Part shown: positions 52,988 to 62,385 of the stretch, piece after piece
How positions within the stretch are numbered: position 1 is the first letter of the stretch
Layout: the number at the start of each line of letters is the position of its first letter
NCBI GenBank assembly: GCA_017415165.1
Contig: JAFQIY010000049.1
Span: 1 to 64,000 of the forward strand
Length of the DNA stretch: 64,000 nt
Direction of reading: 5' to 3'
From: Oscillospiraceae bacterium
Lineage (GTDB): Bacteria; Bacillota; Clostridia; Oscillospirales; Ruminococcaceae
Position numbers and translations under genes: made by a program
The notes under the pieces: model-generated
Seen by the model: the letters and a program-made list of their open reading frames with translations, nothing else
The model's database searches: none
Told to the model about the DNA's origin: nothing

Positions 52988-54478
52988 ATGAAGATTAACA
53001 AGAAAAAGCTTAAATACGGTACAGCCTCAATTGTTATAACAGCTGTTGTGGTTGCAATCGTTATCCTTCTCAACGTTGTGCTTTCCGTTCTTTCCGAAAG
53101 CTACAATATGAACTTTGACCTTACTCCGAACAGCGACTTCGAAATCAGTCAGGATACAAAGGATTACCTTGCTACGCTGACTGAAAATGTTGAAATCTGT
53201 ACAACTGTTGATGAACTTGTGTTCAAGACTTCTGAAAACAGATACTACCGTCAGGCGTATGAGGTGCTGAAAAAATACGAATACAACAGCGACAAGATTA
53301 CTGTAAATTTCGTTGATATGACTACAAACCCGACCTATGTTGAAAAATACAAGCAGTATTACGACGGTACTATCAACGACAGCAGTATCATCATCTTCAA
53401 CGAGGATACAAAGCGTATCAGAGTCCTTTCCACAAGTGACCTGTTCAATACCGAGGTAAACTATTATTACTTCCAGGAGGAAATCGTGTCATCAAAGGCT
53501 GAACAGACTCTTACTTCTGCGATTATGTATATCACAGACCCTGAGCCTAAGACAGCGGTTTACCTCAATGTTGTTACACAGAGCGCTGTAGGTGAAAATG
53601 TTCAGGCACTTCTTGAAGCTAACGGCTTTGACCTTGTGACTGTTGACCCGCTTACAGAGGAAATTCCTATGGACGCTGACCTTATGGTGCTCAACGCTCC
53701 TATGAATGACCTCGCTCCTGAGATTATTGACCAGCTTTACACATTTATGGAAAACGGCGGTAACTACGGCAAGAATATGATTTACCTTGCAAGTATGGGA
53801 CAGAATGAAACTCCTAACATTGACGCTTTCCTCGCTGAATGGGGTATTGTTGTTGGCAACGGTATTCTTAGTGACAGCAATACACAGAATATCCTCTCAG
53901 GCAGCTCTGGTTACGGGTTTGCGTCCTACATTACAGAAAACGAATATACAGGCGGTATCGCTGCAGAAAATCTCAGTGCTCCCGTGCTTACCTACTATGC
54001 ACGTCCAATCGAGCTTCTCTTTGATTTCAGCGGCAATGTAAGCACACTTCCGCTCCTGACCACTTCCGAAACAGGCTTTGCCTTCACTCCTGAAATTATG
54101 CAGGAATATCAGGAAACAGGTGTTATGCCTGCAATTGAGGAAAAGGCTATCCCTATGATTGCTCTTTCCAACAAGTATACTTTCATTGACAATGAGCAGG
54201 TTCTTTCAAACCTCATTGTATTCGGTTCAGACGAAATGCTCAATTCCAGCTTTACCGAAACAACCTACTATAACAACGGCGACTATTTTGTTTCCATCGT
54301 GAACAAGATTTCCGGCAAGGAAAACGGTATCTCTATTGTTGCCAAGGACCTGACAGGTACAACCTTCCAGGCTACAGAAGCACAGGTTAATGTTCTGAGA
54401 ATTGTGATTATGTTTGTGCTCCCTGCCGCTGTAGCAGTTATCGGTATCGTTGTATGGCTCAAGCGCCGTCACAAGTAA
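52988..54478 (+). CDS. GldG-like ABC-associated surface protein
   Basis: The protein (496 aa) has an N-terminal membrane helix (about 12-38), a large extracytosolic domain of the GldG family (ABC_transp_aux, with SDFEISQDTKDYLATL and TDPEPKTAVYLNVV), and a C-terminal membrane helix (about 465-488) ending KRRHK. Such proteins pair with GldA/GldF-type transporters. They are linked to gliding in Bacteroidetes, but the same operon occurs in non-gliding Firmicutes. The exported substrate is unknown. Confidence 0.87.
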   Translation: MKINKKKLKYGTASIVITAVVVAIVILLNVVLSVLSESYNMNFDLTPNSDFEISQDTKDYLATLTENVEICTTVDELVFKTSENRYYRQAYEVLKKYEYNSDKITVNFVDMTTNPTYVEKYKQYYDGTINDSSIIIFNEDTKRIRVLSTSDLFNTEVNYYYFQEEIVSSKAEQTLTSAIMYITDPEPKTAVYLNVVTQSAVGENVQALLEANGFDLVTVDPLTEEIPMDADLMVLNAPMNDLAPEIIDQLYTFMENGGNYGKNMIYLASMGQNETPNIDAFLAEWGIVVGNGILSDSNTQNILSGSSGYGFASYITENEYTGGIAAENLSAPVLTYYARPIELLFDFSGNVSTLPLLTTSETGFAFTPEIMQEYQETGVMPAIEEKAIPMIALSNKYTFIDNEQVLSNLIVFGSDEMLNSSFTETTYYNNGDYFVSIVNKISGKENGISIVAKDLTGTTFQATEAQVNVLRIVIMFVLPAAVAVIGIVVWLKRRHK

Positions 54479-54497
54479 CAGGAAGGAAATCTGAACG

Positions 54498-55940
54498 ATG
54501 AAAAAGAATATCAGACTTATAATCATCTGTGCAGTTGTTGTGGCTGTGCTTGCGGGGCTTCTTGTCTTCCTTATGACAAGCAAAAAGAATAATCCCGATG
54601 AACAGACAGCTGACACAGCTGAAACAGAGGTTACAACCTCGCTTCTCTACAGCAACAAGCTTGATGACCTTGCCGTGCTGACAATTGAAAATGAGCACGG
54701 CTCCTACAAGGTTGAGCGTTTTGAATTTGAGGGAGAAAATATATGGACAATCAAGGAAATTGCCAATCTTCCGCTGAGCAATGCAGCTATTACTGCACTT
54801 GTGGAAAATGCAATTTCTGTTACCGCCCAGCAGACTGTTGCTGAAAATCCTGAGGATATTTCCATCTACGGTCTTGATGCTCCGCTCGCAACTGTTACAG
54901 CTGAGTTTACAAACAGTGATAAAACTGTCAGAAAGCTTTATGTCGGCAACAAGACTCCGAAGGGTACAGCCTACTATTTTATGATGGAGGGTGACCCTGC
55001 GGTGTACACCGTCAATGTCGGTGAGATGAGTCCTTACCTCAATGACAAGTGGTCAACCGTTATAAAGACGGTATTTTCAGGAGCTGCCGCAGAGACAGTA
55101 ATTGACAAGATGACTATCAGCCGTCCTGACCTTGATTACGATATTGTAATTGAGTACGACAAACGTCTCGACGACGAGAATAATATGGTTGCGAATTCCT
55201 CGCTGTACGTTATGACAACACCTGTTTTCCGTGAGCTTAACCCTGAAACCTGTGACGCCGTAACAAACGGTGTGTTCGGTCTTACTGCAACAGAGCTTGG
55301 TATTGTAAATCCGAACGAGGAGGATATGGTTACCTGCGGAATTACAGAACCGAGTCTGGTTCTTACTGTTGAAGCAGACGTCGGAAAGCTGCATCTTACA
55401 ATCGGCAACGAAATTGTTGACAAGGACGGCAACAAGGGTCGCTTTGCATATGTTGATGGCGTTGACATCATCTATGTTTTTGAAACCTCGCTTCTCCCCT
55501 GGCTTACAGTGAAGCCGCTGGACATTACAACAACAATGTTCACAAGCAATTATGTTTACAACCTTACTTCACTTGATATCACAACAGCTGACGGTAAGCT
55601 GGACTTCGAAATCACAGGCAGCAGCGCCGATGATTTTGCAGCTACCCTTGATGGACAGGCAGTTGACGGCGACGCATTCAAGGACTTCTATCAGTTCATT
55701 CTCCGTGCGCCAAGCAGTGAGATTTATTTAGAGGAAACAACTGCTGAGCCTGTTCTTACTGTTGATATCAGGACTTCCACAGGCGGCGATTTAATCGAAT
55801 TTATCCCGTCAGACAACAGACAGTCCATTATCAGACTTAACGGCAAGGTGACATATAAGTGCGCAACAGCCTATGTTGACAGATTTATTTCCAACATTGA
55901 ACTTTATAAAAACGGTGAAGAAATTATCACCAGCTGGTAA
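54498..55940 (+). CDS. DUF4340 membrane-anchored protein
   Basis: The protein (480 aa) has an N-terminal anchor helix (about 5-25) followed by a long outside domain. Pieces such as VERFEFEGENIWTIKEIANLPLSN and ISIYGLDAPLATVTAEFTN match the repeated DUF4340 fold. It follows the GldG-like gene by 20 bp and closes the GldA-F-G-DUF4340 operon, a fixed order in many Firmicutes. The biological role is unknown. Confidence 0.86.
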   Translation: MKKNIRLIIICAVVVAVLAGLLVFLMTSKKNNPDEQTADTAETEVTTSLLYSNKLDDLAVLTIENEHGSYKVERFEFEGENIWTIKEIANLPLSNAAITALVENAISVTAQQTVAENPEDISIYGLDAPLATVTAEFTNSDKTVRKLYVGNKTPKGTAYYFMMEGDPAVYTVNVGEMSPYLNDKWSTVIKTVFSGAAAETVIDKMTISRPDLDYDIVIEYDKRLDDENNMVANSSLYVMTTPVFRELNPETCDAVTNGVFGLTATELGIVNPNEEDMVTCGITEPSLVLTVEADVGKLHLTIGNEIVDKDGNKGRFAYVDGVDIIYVFETSLLPWLTVKPLDITTTMFTSNYVYNLTSLDITTADGKLDFEITGSSADDFAATLDGQAVDGDAFKDFYQFILRAPSSEIYLEETTAEPVLTVDIRTSTGGDLIEFIPSDNRQSIIRLNGKVTYKCATAYVDRFISNIELYKNGEEIITSW

Positions 55941-56024
55941 TTGCGACATTTTTTACCCTTGCAATATGTTATAATAGCAGGACTGCTGACAAAAAAGAAA
56001 ATATTGGTATTTTAATAATTACCC

Positions 56025-56053
56025 TTGATTTTATGAATAATCTATGGTATAAT
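56025..56053 (+). promoter_or_regulatory. Sigma-A promoter of the 93-aa protein gene
   Basis: TTGATT and TATAAT are 17 bp apart, with TGG before the -10. A second -10-like TATAAT near 55970 has no good -35. Confidence 0.75.
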
Positions 56054-56097
56054 GTTAAACGAACAATATTTTCAACAACTTAGAAGGAGGAAATGCA

Positions 56098-56379
56098 ATG
56101 GCAGAAAATACTACAGGATTTCTCCGCTATAAGGGTTACCCTCTTGTGAGAAACAAAGATGAAATCTACTACGGAAATATGAATGACCAGTATGTAGTCT
56201 GGATGCAGATTACAGAAAAAACCAAGGTCGGCGATATGGACGTGGCAAGCAAGGTTAAGCTTTATAAAATGGCTACCGATGAAACACTCAATCCGATTGA
56301 GCGTGTTGTAAAGCAGAGCGAAAAAACAAGTCTTTATGAGGCACTTGATATCGCGTATGCTTGGCTCTCAAGAAAGTGA
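56098..56379 (+). CDS. Conserved small protein of unknown function (93 aa)
   Basis: This soluble protein has a beta-rich N-terminus (GFLRYKGYPLVRNKDEIYYG, MNDQYVVWMQITE) and a helical C-terminus (SLYEALDIAYAWLSRK). It has no signal peptide. The ribosome binding site AGAAGGAGG is very strong and a promoter with an extended -10 lies upstream, so it is probably well expressed. A terminator follows. I do not recognise the family. Confidence 0.8.
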   Translation: MAENTTGFLRYKGYPLVRNKDEIYYGNMNDQYVVWMQITEKTKVGDMDVASKVKLYKMATDETLNPIERVVKQSEKTSLYEALDIAYAWLSRK

Positions 56380-56422
56380 TACTTTCTGAAAGAAATTCTT
56401 TAAGATTAATCAGATTGTCATT

Positions 56423-56456
56423 AAGCACAGTAATTCAATGAAATTACTGTGCTTTT
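56423..56456 (+). terminator. Terminator after the 93-aa protein gene
   Basis: A 13-bp perfect stem (aagcacagtaatt/aattactgtgctt) with a 6-nt loop and short T run. Confidence 0.9.
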
Positions 56457-56513
56457 TGCTTTATAATGTCGATAAATTAATTATTTGTTAATAAATTCGC
56501 AATCATTTCTACA

Positions 56514-56542
56514 TTGTTGTGCGCACATAGTTGTGTTATAAT
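56514..56542 (+). promoter_or_regulatory. Sigma-A promoter of the GGDEF gene
   Basis: TTGTTG and TATAAT are separated by 17 bp, about 34 bp before the start codon. Confidence 0.7.
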
Positions 56543-56575
56543 TTATGTGTCTATATTATGGAAAGGAGAATGAAT

Positions 56576-58504
56576 ATGAAAGTCATTGCATTGATTTCCT
56601 GCGGCATAGATGACTCGTACCACAGCCAGCTTGTGCAGAGTTTTGTCGATAAATGTGCCGAAAATGATTGCCGTGTGCTTTGGTTTCAGTCCCTTTCAAG
56701 CTGTTCTAATAATACTGCTCATGATAAAGGCGAGCTTAATATATTTAATCTGATTAATTACAAGCTTATTGATGCTGTGGTTATTATGTCACTAACAGTT
56801 ATAAATAATGATGTTAAGGACCAAATTGTAAAAAGTGCCCGTGAACATAATCTGCCGATAATTTCAATTGATGGTCATATTGATGGTGCATACAATATTT
56901 ACCTTGGTTACGTCGATGCATTGGAGGAAATGGTGCGCCATGTCATCACCAAGCATAATGCCAAGAATATCAAGTTCCTCGGCGGTGATAAAGGCAACGA
57001 CGAGTCTGACGCGAGAGAAAACGTTTTCAGGAAGGTTATGGCTGAATATAACCTTGAAGTTACTGATGATAATATTGATTATGGCTACTTCTGGTGGTCT
57101 GCTGCTGCGGATGCTGTGCAGAGGCATTATGACAAGCACGGTTCAATGCCTGACGCATTTGTATGTGCAAACGACTCAATGGCTGTAGGTGTGTGCGGTA
57201 AGCTTACCGAGCTTGGCTATCGTGTTCCTGAGGATGTTATTGTAACAGGTATAGATGGTATACCTGAGGGTAATACATACTTTCCGTCAATTACAACGCT
57301 TATGCTTGATATTGATTCTGCGGGAATTACTGCAGCTGAACGTACTGTGCAGATTCTTAACGGAGAAATTCCTGCTGAGGGAAGTGAAACTGTTGAGGGA
57401 ACGCTTCTGTATCGTGAATCCTGCGGCTGTGAGCCTGCAAGACTTTCTTCAGATGATAATGAACTGAAGCACGAGCTTTACGGTCGTATCGACCTGTGGA
57501 ACGGCTTTTCTGACGGAATAATCGGAATGGCAGAGGGCGTGACAAACAGCGGCTCGTTCGAGGAAACACTGGAAAATATCAAGCCGTTCTTGTCATCTGC
57601 GTGGACAAAGGAATGCTGGCTTTGTATATGCGATGATTTTCTTACAAAGGCAGTCAAGACGGAAGACCTTTCCAAATCAGCTGAAAACTACAGGCGTACA
57701 GGTTACAGCAAGATTATGAAATATGTTGTTCACGGTATTGAAGACAGTCAATTTGACCTGTTGGAACCGTTTGAGTCGGAGTGGCTTGTTCCGGATTTCA
57801 GCAATACTATGAAAAAGTATAATAACCTGATGTTCCTGCCGCTTAACTTCCGTGACAGGGTAGTGGGTTATTTTGCTCTTGAATTTACATATACGCAGCG
57901 CAACTATCATATTTTGCGCTCGTTAATCAACAATATAAGCCGTGTTCTTGAAAACGCACGAATTCAGTCGGAGCTTAAAGCTGTTGTTAACAGACTTGAG
58001 GATATGTATGTTCACGATTCAATGACCTCGCTGTATAACCGCAGGGGCTTCTATCGTCTTGTTCCTAAAATTTATAAAAAATGTATTCAGGAGCAGAAAA
58101 AGTTTATGGTGCTTTCCATTGACCTTGATAACCTTAAAGGAATAAACGATACATATGGTCATCACGAAGGCGATAATGCGATTACTACAATTGCAAATGC
58201 TTTGCTTATGGTTTCGGACGGAAATGAAATTATCGCACGTTTCGGCGGTGACGAATATATCGTGGCAGGTGCTTGTCCATATGAGGATTTTGCCGATGAT
58301 TTTATGAAAAAATTCTACGAATTCCTTCATAACTACAATGCTGCTTCGGGCAAGCCGTATAAGGTTGGTGCAAGCTGTGGTATGTATGCGTTTGTACCGC
58401 CTGAGGGTACGAGTCTTGACGAGTTTATCAAGTTCGCTGATGAGCTTATGTACGACGAAAAGGCTACTCACCGCAAACACGGGTACAGCCGTGGAAGAAT
58501 GTAA
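56576..58504 (+). CDS. Cytosolic LacI-type sensor domain fused to GGDEF
   Basis: The protein (642 aa) has no signal peptide or membrane helix. Residues about 1-275 resemble the sugar-binding domain of LacI-type regulators (MKVIALISCGIDDSYHSQLV, PDAFVCANDSMAVGVCGKL, RVPEDVIVTGIDGIPEG), but without a DNA-binding head. A middle region (about 280-460) lacks a clear family. The C-terminal GGDEF domain (about 480-640) has SMTSLYNRRGFYRLV, DLDNLKGINDTYGHHEGDNA and the active-site GGDEY at 557-561, with no RxxD inhibition site seen. It likely makes cyclic di-GMP in response to a cytosolic ligand. The ATG at 56576 follows AAAGGAG. It is adjacent to repeat A3. Confidence 0.9.
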   Translation: MKVIALISCGIDDSYHSQLVQSFVDKCAENDCRVLWFQSLSSCSNNTAHDKGELNIFNLINYKLIDAVVIMSLTVINNDVKDQIVKSAREHNLPIISIDGHIDGAYNIYLGYVDALEEMVRHVITKHNAKNIKFLGGDKGNDESDARENVFRKVMAEYNLEVTDDNIDYGYFWWSAAADAVQRHYDKHGSMPDAFVCANDSMAVGVCGKLTELGYRVPEDVIVTGIDGIPEGNTYFPSITTLMLDIDSAGITAAERTVQILNGEIPAEGSETVEGTLLYRESCGCEPARLSSDDNELKHELYGRIDLWNGFSDGIIGMAEGVTNSGSFEETLENIKPFLSSAWTKECWLCICDDFLTKAVKTEDLSKSAENYRRTGYSKIMKYVVHGIEDSQFDLLEPFESEWLVPDFSNTMKKYNNLMFLPLNFRDRVVGYFALEFTYTQRNYHILRSLINNISRVLENARIQSELKAVVNRLEDMYVHDSMTSLYNRRGFYRLVPKIYKKCIQEQKKFMVLSIDLDNLKGINDTYGHHEGDNAITTIANALLMVSDGNEIIARFGGDEYIVAGACPYEDFADDFMKKFYEFLHNYNAASGKPYKVGASCGMYAFVPPEGTSLDEFIKFADELMYDEKATHRKHGYSRGRM

Positions 58505-58506
58505 AA

Positions 58507-58753
58507 AAAAGGACGTTTCCGCTATCAAATGGAAACGTCTTTCAGTTTGTCGAAAAAACTTTTCGACAATGAATAGTGAATATTGAATAATGAAGAATGA
58601 ATAATTAAGGAATTGCCTTCGGCAATAATATTAAAAATGTCCGCAAAGCGGACACCTTAACTATTCATTATTCTTTATTCATTTTTCATTAGCCTGTCGA
58701 TTTTATCGACAGGCTCAAGGGCGTTTCCGCTATCAAAGGGAAACGTCCTTTTC
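58507..58753. repeat. Palindromic element family A, copy 3, between duplicated hairpins
   Basis: The core (about 58543-58717) is nearly identical to the copy at 8195-8367: it has the tgtcga-hairpins at both ends, the tgaatantgaat repeats and the two central hairpins. The flanks are two related hairpins (gacgtttccgctatcaaatgg.. near 58512 and ggcgtttccgctatcaaaggg.. near 58720), each with stem cgtttcc/ggaaacg, differing by about three bases. They differ from the flanking hairpins of copy 1, so the duplication is specific to this site. Confidence 0.88.
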
Positions 58754-58803
58754 GCAACTGTAGGTTGCATTTTCGTTATTTTGAAAAAGCAACTAAAAAA
58801 TGC

Positions 58804-58832
58804 TTGCATTATAATAATATATGTGATATAAT
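58804..58832 (+). promoter_or_regulatory. Sigma-A promoter of the XRE-membrane gene
   Basis: TTGCAT and TATAAT are separated by 17 bp, with an extended TGA before the -10. Confidence 0.75.
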
Positions 58833-58877
58833 ATTGTTGAACTCGAAAACACAACTTATGCGAAAGGAAAATGATAT

Positions 58878-59948
58878 ATGAATATTGAGATTGCAAACAG
58901 GCTTCAGCAGATGAGAAAAAAGAATAATCTCTCTCAGGAGGAACTTGCCGCAAAAATGGGGGTTACACGTCAGGCAATTTCAAAGTGGGAGCGTGCAGAG
59001 TCTGCACCTGATATGGAAAACCTTATTCTGCTTGCAAAGCTTTACGGGGTAACTATTGACGAATTGCTGAATACGGGTGCTTCTCCCGAAACAGTAAGCG
59101 CAGGTATTTCCCTTAAAAAGGACGACTATGGCTTCACAGATGACCCTGTAAGAGAAAAGCGTCCTGACAATTATACTGACGAGGAAATCTTCCCTAACAC
59201 TAATTTGGGCAGCGAAAACTCAATTCCTCAGGGCGCACCATTCGGCGTGGACATTGACGAGGAAGAAAAGAAATCAGCAGGTGCAAGCACTGATACTGCG
59301 CAGGACGACCTTGTGAAAAATATCGAAAAGGCAGGACGTGCAATCGGTGACGTGATTAACTCCGCAGGTCAGAAAATCAATGAAGCCGTAAAAAATGCGG
59401 AAAAGGCGGACGGCAAAACTGAGGATTGGGAAGTCAAGCTTGAACGTGAAATGGAAGGCTGGGAAGTTCAGCTTGAAAAGGGTATGGAAAAGTTCGGCGA
59501 GAAAATGGAAAAGTTCGGCGAAGAAATGGAACGTAAATTCGGCGAAGGTAAGAATTGCTGTGCAGAAGATGACATTCCGAATGAAAAGAAGAAAAAGAAG
59601 ATCAAAGAACCTGCAACTCTCCTCGACAAGCTGTTCCCATTACTTATGGTAATTGTGTTCTGTCTGTCAATTCCTATGGGGCTTGCTCATATCGGCTGGC
59701 TTGCATTCCTGTTCATACCTATGTACTACACAACAAAGGAAGCAATTAAAAAGCGTGACCCGCTGATTTTCTGCTATCCTGTATTCTGCGTTATTGTTTA
59801 TGTGGGTGGAGGACTTATTCTGAGCGACATATGGGCGTGGCTTGCAGGTATGTGGTGGGGAACTATGTGGATGCTTTTTGTAACAATTCCGATTTACTAT
59901 ATTGTATTTGCGCATCTCCACGAAAAGAAAAAGCACAAGAACAAATAA
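58878..59948 (+). CDS. XRE-type HTH regulator with C-terminal membrane helices
   Basis: The protein (356 aa) starts with a classical helix-turn-helix domain (QMRKKNNLSQEELAAKMG and VTRQAISKWERAESAPD, residues 8-62). A long charged middle part follows, with repeated amphipathic segments (MEKFGEKMEKFGEEMERKFG, about 205-230). Two to three hydrophobic segments lie near 255-340. It is a membrane-tethered transcription regulator, a layout common in Firmicutes. The signal it senses is unknown. The neighbours suggest no target. Confidence 0.85.
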   Translation: MNIEIANRLQQMRKKNNLSQEELAAKMGVTRQAISKWERAESAPDMENLILLAKLYGVTIDELLNTGASPETVSAGISLKKDDYGFTDDPVREKRPDNYTDEEIFPNTNLGSENSIPQGAPFGVDIDEEEKKSAGASTDTAQDDLVKNIEKAGRAIGDVINSAGQKINEAVKNAEKADGKTEDWEVKLEREMEGWEVQLEKGMEKFGEKMEKFGEEMERKFGEGKNCCAEDDIPNEKKKKKIKEPATLLDKLFPLLMVIVFCLSIPMGLAHIGWLAFLFIPMYYTTKEAIKKRDPLIFCYPVFCVIVYVGGGLILSDIWAWLAGMWWGTMWMLFVTIPIYYIVFAHLHEKKKHKNK

Positions 59949-59953
59949 AAATT

Positions 59954-59987
59954 ACCGCCTTGGGATGTAAAATCTCAAGGCGGTTTC
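59954..59987. terminator. Bidirectional terminator between the XRE gene and the CE2-like gene
   Basis: The stem accgccttg/caaggcggt has a 13-nt loop. T-rich ends on both sides could serve both converging genes. Confidence 0.8.
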
Positions 59988-59990
59988 TGT

Positions 59991-61451
59991 TTACCAGTTC
60001 ATAAGTTCAGCAATAAACGGTGCAAGCTTGTCAGCCATTTTCTGATGTGTCTTGGCACTTGGGTGGTAGTCAGCACCGTATCCGTCACGGTAGCCGTTCT
60101 GCATATCGAATTCGAATGTTATAATTTGTGTGTCACCTGTGTCAGCGGTATACTGCCCTACCTGTTCTTCAATTTCGGGAAGAAGCTCCTTGCCCATTGC
60201 ACCGAGGGTGCAGATTATGTAAGCATCTGGATTTGCTTCGCGAACCTGACAGATGAAATCATAGTAAGCCTTGCCGAAGGTGTCAACACGGTCAGCAATT
60301 CCTCTTGTCCAGCTGTTGTCGTTGGTGCCGATATTGATTACAACAACATCAGGCTGCCACTTGGAAAAGTCCCATTTCTTGCTTGTGTGCATTGTGTCTG
60401 TGTTTTCGTATACACCTGAAATCAGCTTCCACTGGCTTGGCTCGTCTCCGCTTGTATAGCAGGAATACGCTCCTATACCGCTCCAGGCAACGATGTTGAT
60501 ATCAGCGTCAAGTTCCTTGCCGATAAGCGCCGCATAGGTCTTGGAGCCGTCCTCGGTTTCGGTGGAAAAATCGTAATGCTCGTTCGGTGCGTCAACACCG
60601 TAGCCGCAGGTTATGCTGTCACCGATGAATTCAATTTTGAGTTCGCGCTTGGGAGTAGGAATTATTCCGTATTCCGAAACAGCGTGGATTTTTTTTACGC
60701 CGACATAGGAATTGGATTGCTCGGAAAGCTTTACCACGGAAACAATGCAGTTCTTTGGTTCAGCGCTTTCAAATACTTTTAGTGTGATTGTTTTGTTAGT
60801 AAGCATTGTGTCAATAACACGTTTTCCGTTTACAAAAATTCCTACCCTTGCATCTGCGCCTGAGCAGTCGCTTGTGAGGGTAATCTCAGCTGATGTGCCG
60901 CAGAAAGCAAACTCTACGGAAGAATATGTGTTGGACAGAATAACCGTGCCGCTGTTATCGGTGAAGGTTCTGCCGCTGATTTTGACGTGTTCCTCATCAG
61001 CACGGAAATCTGCTTCATAAAGCTGTGGAGCAATTTCTGCTGTGCTTTCCGACACGGTTTCTTCCGTTTCTGCGGCAGCAGTGCTTTCGGAAGTAACAGT
61101 TGTTTCTTCAGTTGTGGTTACAGTCTCGGCAGTTTCCTCAGTTGTGGCTGTTGTCTCTGTGGTTGTTGCTTCAACTGTGGTAACAGTCGTTGTTTCCGTT
61201 GCCGTTTCGCCGGTTGTTTCAGCAGTTGTAACGGTAGTCGGTATGGTGCTTATTTCTGTTTCTGAAATAGTTGCAGTAATCGGTGCAGTTGTTTCGGTAA
61301 GCGTTTCCGTTTCTGTTGTAACATAAACTTCCTGTGTCGGCTCTATATATGTATAAACGGATGACTCGGCAGGAGTTTCCTTGACACCTGTACAGCCGCA
61401 AAGCAGGACAGCTGCAATTGTGCATATCAGAAAATAAAATTTTAGTTTCAT
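59991..61451 (-). CDS. CE2-like SGNH acetyl-esterase lipoprotein
   Basis: The protein (486 aa) has a lipoprotein signal with lipobox LCGC (C20), then a Thr/Glu-rich stalk (about 40-140) and a jelly-roll domain (about 145-260). The SGNH hydrolase domain has FIGDSITCGYGV (catalytic Ser at about 279), GIGTND-like INIGTNDNS (375-380) and DYHPS (catalytic His at about 463). The pair of a beta-sandwich and an SGNH hydrolase is the layout of carbohydrate esterase family 2, which removes acetyl groups from xylan or mannan. It probably acts on plant polysaccharides at the cell surface. A minus-strand promoter lies upstream. Confidence 0.88.
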   Translation of the reverse strand: MKLKFYFLICTIAAVLLCGCTGVKETPAESSVYTYIEPTQEVYVTTETETLTETTAPITATISETEISTIPTTVTTAETTGETATETTTVTTVEATTTETTATTEETAETVTTTEETTVTSESTAAAETEETVSESTAEIAPQLYEADFRADEEHVKISGRTFTDNSGTVILSNTYSSVEFAFCGTSAEITLTSDCSGADARVGIFVNGKRVIDTMLTNKTITLKVFESAEPKNCIVSVVKLSEQSNSYVGVKKIHAVSEYGIIPTPKRELKIEFIGDSITCGYGVDAPNEHYDFSTETEDGSKTYAALIGKELDADINIVAWSGIGAYSCYTSGDEPSQWKLISGVYENTDTMHTSKKWDFSKWQPDVVVINIGTNDNSWTRGIADRVDTFGKAYYDFICQVREANPDAYIICTLGAMGKELLPEIEEQVGQYTADTGDTQIITFEFDMQNGYRDGYGADYHPSAKTHQKMADKLAPFIAELMNW

Positions 61452-61481
61452 AAAACCTCCACACGCTTCGGATATGAGTAA

Positions 61482-61510
61482 ATTTTAGCATAGTTGCTTT
61501 TTCTTGTCAA
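61482..61510 (-). promoter_or_regulatory. Sigma-A promoter of the CE2-like gene
   Basis: On the minus strand TTGACA and TAAAAT are separated by 17 bp, about 31 bp before the start codon. Confidence 0.75.
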
Positions 61511-61647
61511 CTGAAAAATTACCTTATATTTCCTTATGATTATTAATATATTTACAAATTTTTAGCATTTATTTATAGTTAATGTTAGCCAGCAATGATA
61601 TACTTTAATATGAGTGAATATGTTTTTATCGACCTGAAAGGAGCAAA

Positions 61648-62385
61648 ATGGGTTACATACAAAGCTTTAATCGCCGTGAAACAAAATATCTGCTGACCGA
61701 CAAGCAGGCGGAAGCCTTCATATATGAAGCCCGTGACCTGCTTTCACGAGATAAGTACGGCAAATATACAATCTGCAATCTCTACCTGGATACAGATGAT
61801 TTTTACTTTATAGAACATTCTCTTGACCGTCCTGCGTACAAGGAAAAGCTTCGCATAAGAAGCTACGGAAACGCTGATGATAAGACGAAGATTTTTCTTG
61901 AAATAAAGAAAAAGGCAAGGGGAGTCGTGTACAAAAGAAGAATTGTAATACCATTCGGGGAAGCGGCGGATTACGTACATAACGGCATACGTCCGAAAAG
62001 TCTTGACGGATTTGTACCAAATCAGATTTTTGAGGAAATTGATTATCTTATGAAGAAATACGAGCCTGAGCCGAAGCTTTATCTTGCTTACGACCGTGAG
62101 GCGTATTTTATGAATGAACAGCCTGAGGTGCGTATTACTTTTGACAGGAATATCAGAGGACGATGGGACAATATTACCCTCACCTCCGATGAAAACACAG
62201 AGCTTCTTGATACGGGCGTTGAGAATTATCGTGTTATGGAAATCAAGTCGGGACGTGCAATTCCTATGGAAATTACGGAAATTCTGTCACGGCTGAAAAT
62301 CTATCCCGTGTCTTTTTCAAAGTACGGCAGGATTTATACCGCATTCACACAGAAAAACACAAGCAGAAAGGAATTAACAATATGA
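61648..62385 (+). CDS. VTC-domain protein (polyphosphate-polymerase-like)
   Basis: The protein (245 aa) matches the VTC catalytic domain: SFNRRETKYLLTDKQAEAF, ICNLYLDTDDFYFIEHS, KLRIRSYG, FLEIKKKARGVVYKRR and the C-terminal VMEIKSGRAIP. The basic residues line a tunnel that in yeast Vtc4 makes polyphosphate from ATP. In bacteria this family sits next to DUF4956 membrane proteins and CotH-like proteins, as here. The function of the bacterial trio is not settled. It overlaps the DUF4956 gene by four bases. Confidence 0.9.
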   Translation: MGYIQSFNRRETKYLLTDKQAEAFIYEARDLLSRDKYGKYTICNLYLDTDDFYFIEHSLDRPAYKEKLRIRSYGNADDKTKIFLEIKKKARGVVYKRRIVIPFGEAADYVHNGIRPKSLDGFVPNQIFEEIDYLMKKYEPEPKLYLAYDREAYFMNEQPEVRITFDRNIRGRWDNITLTSDENTELLDTGVENYRVMEIKSGRAIPMEITEILSRLKIYPVSFSKYGRIYTAFTQKNTSRKELTI

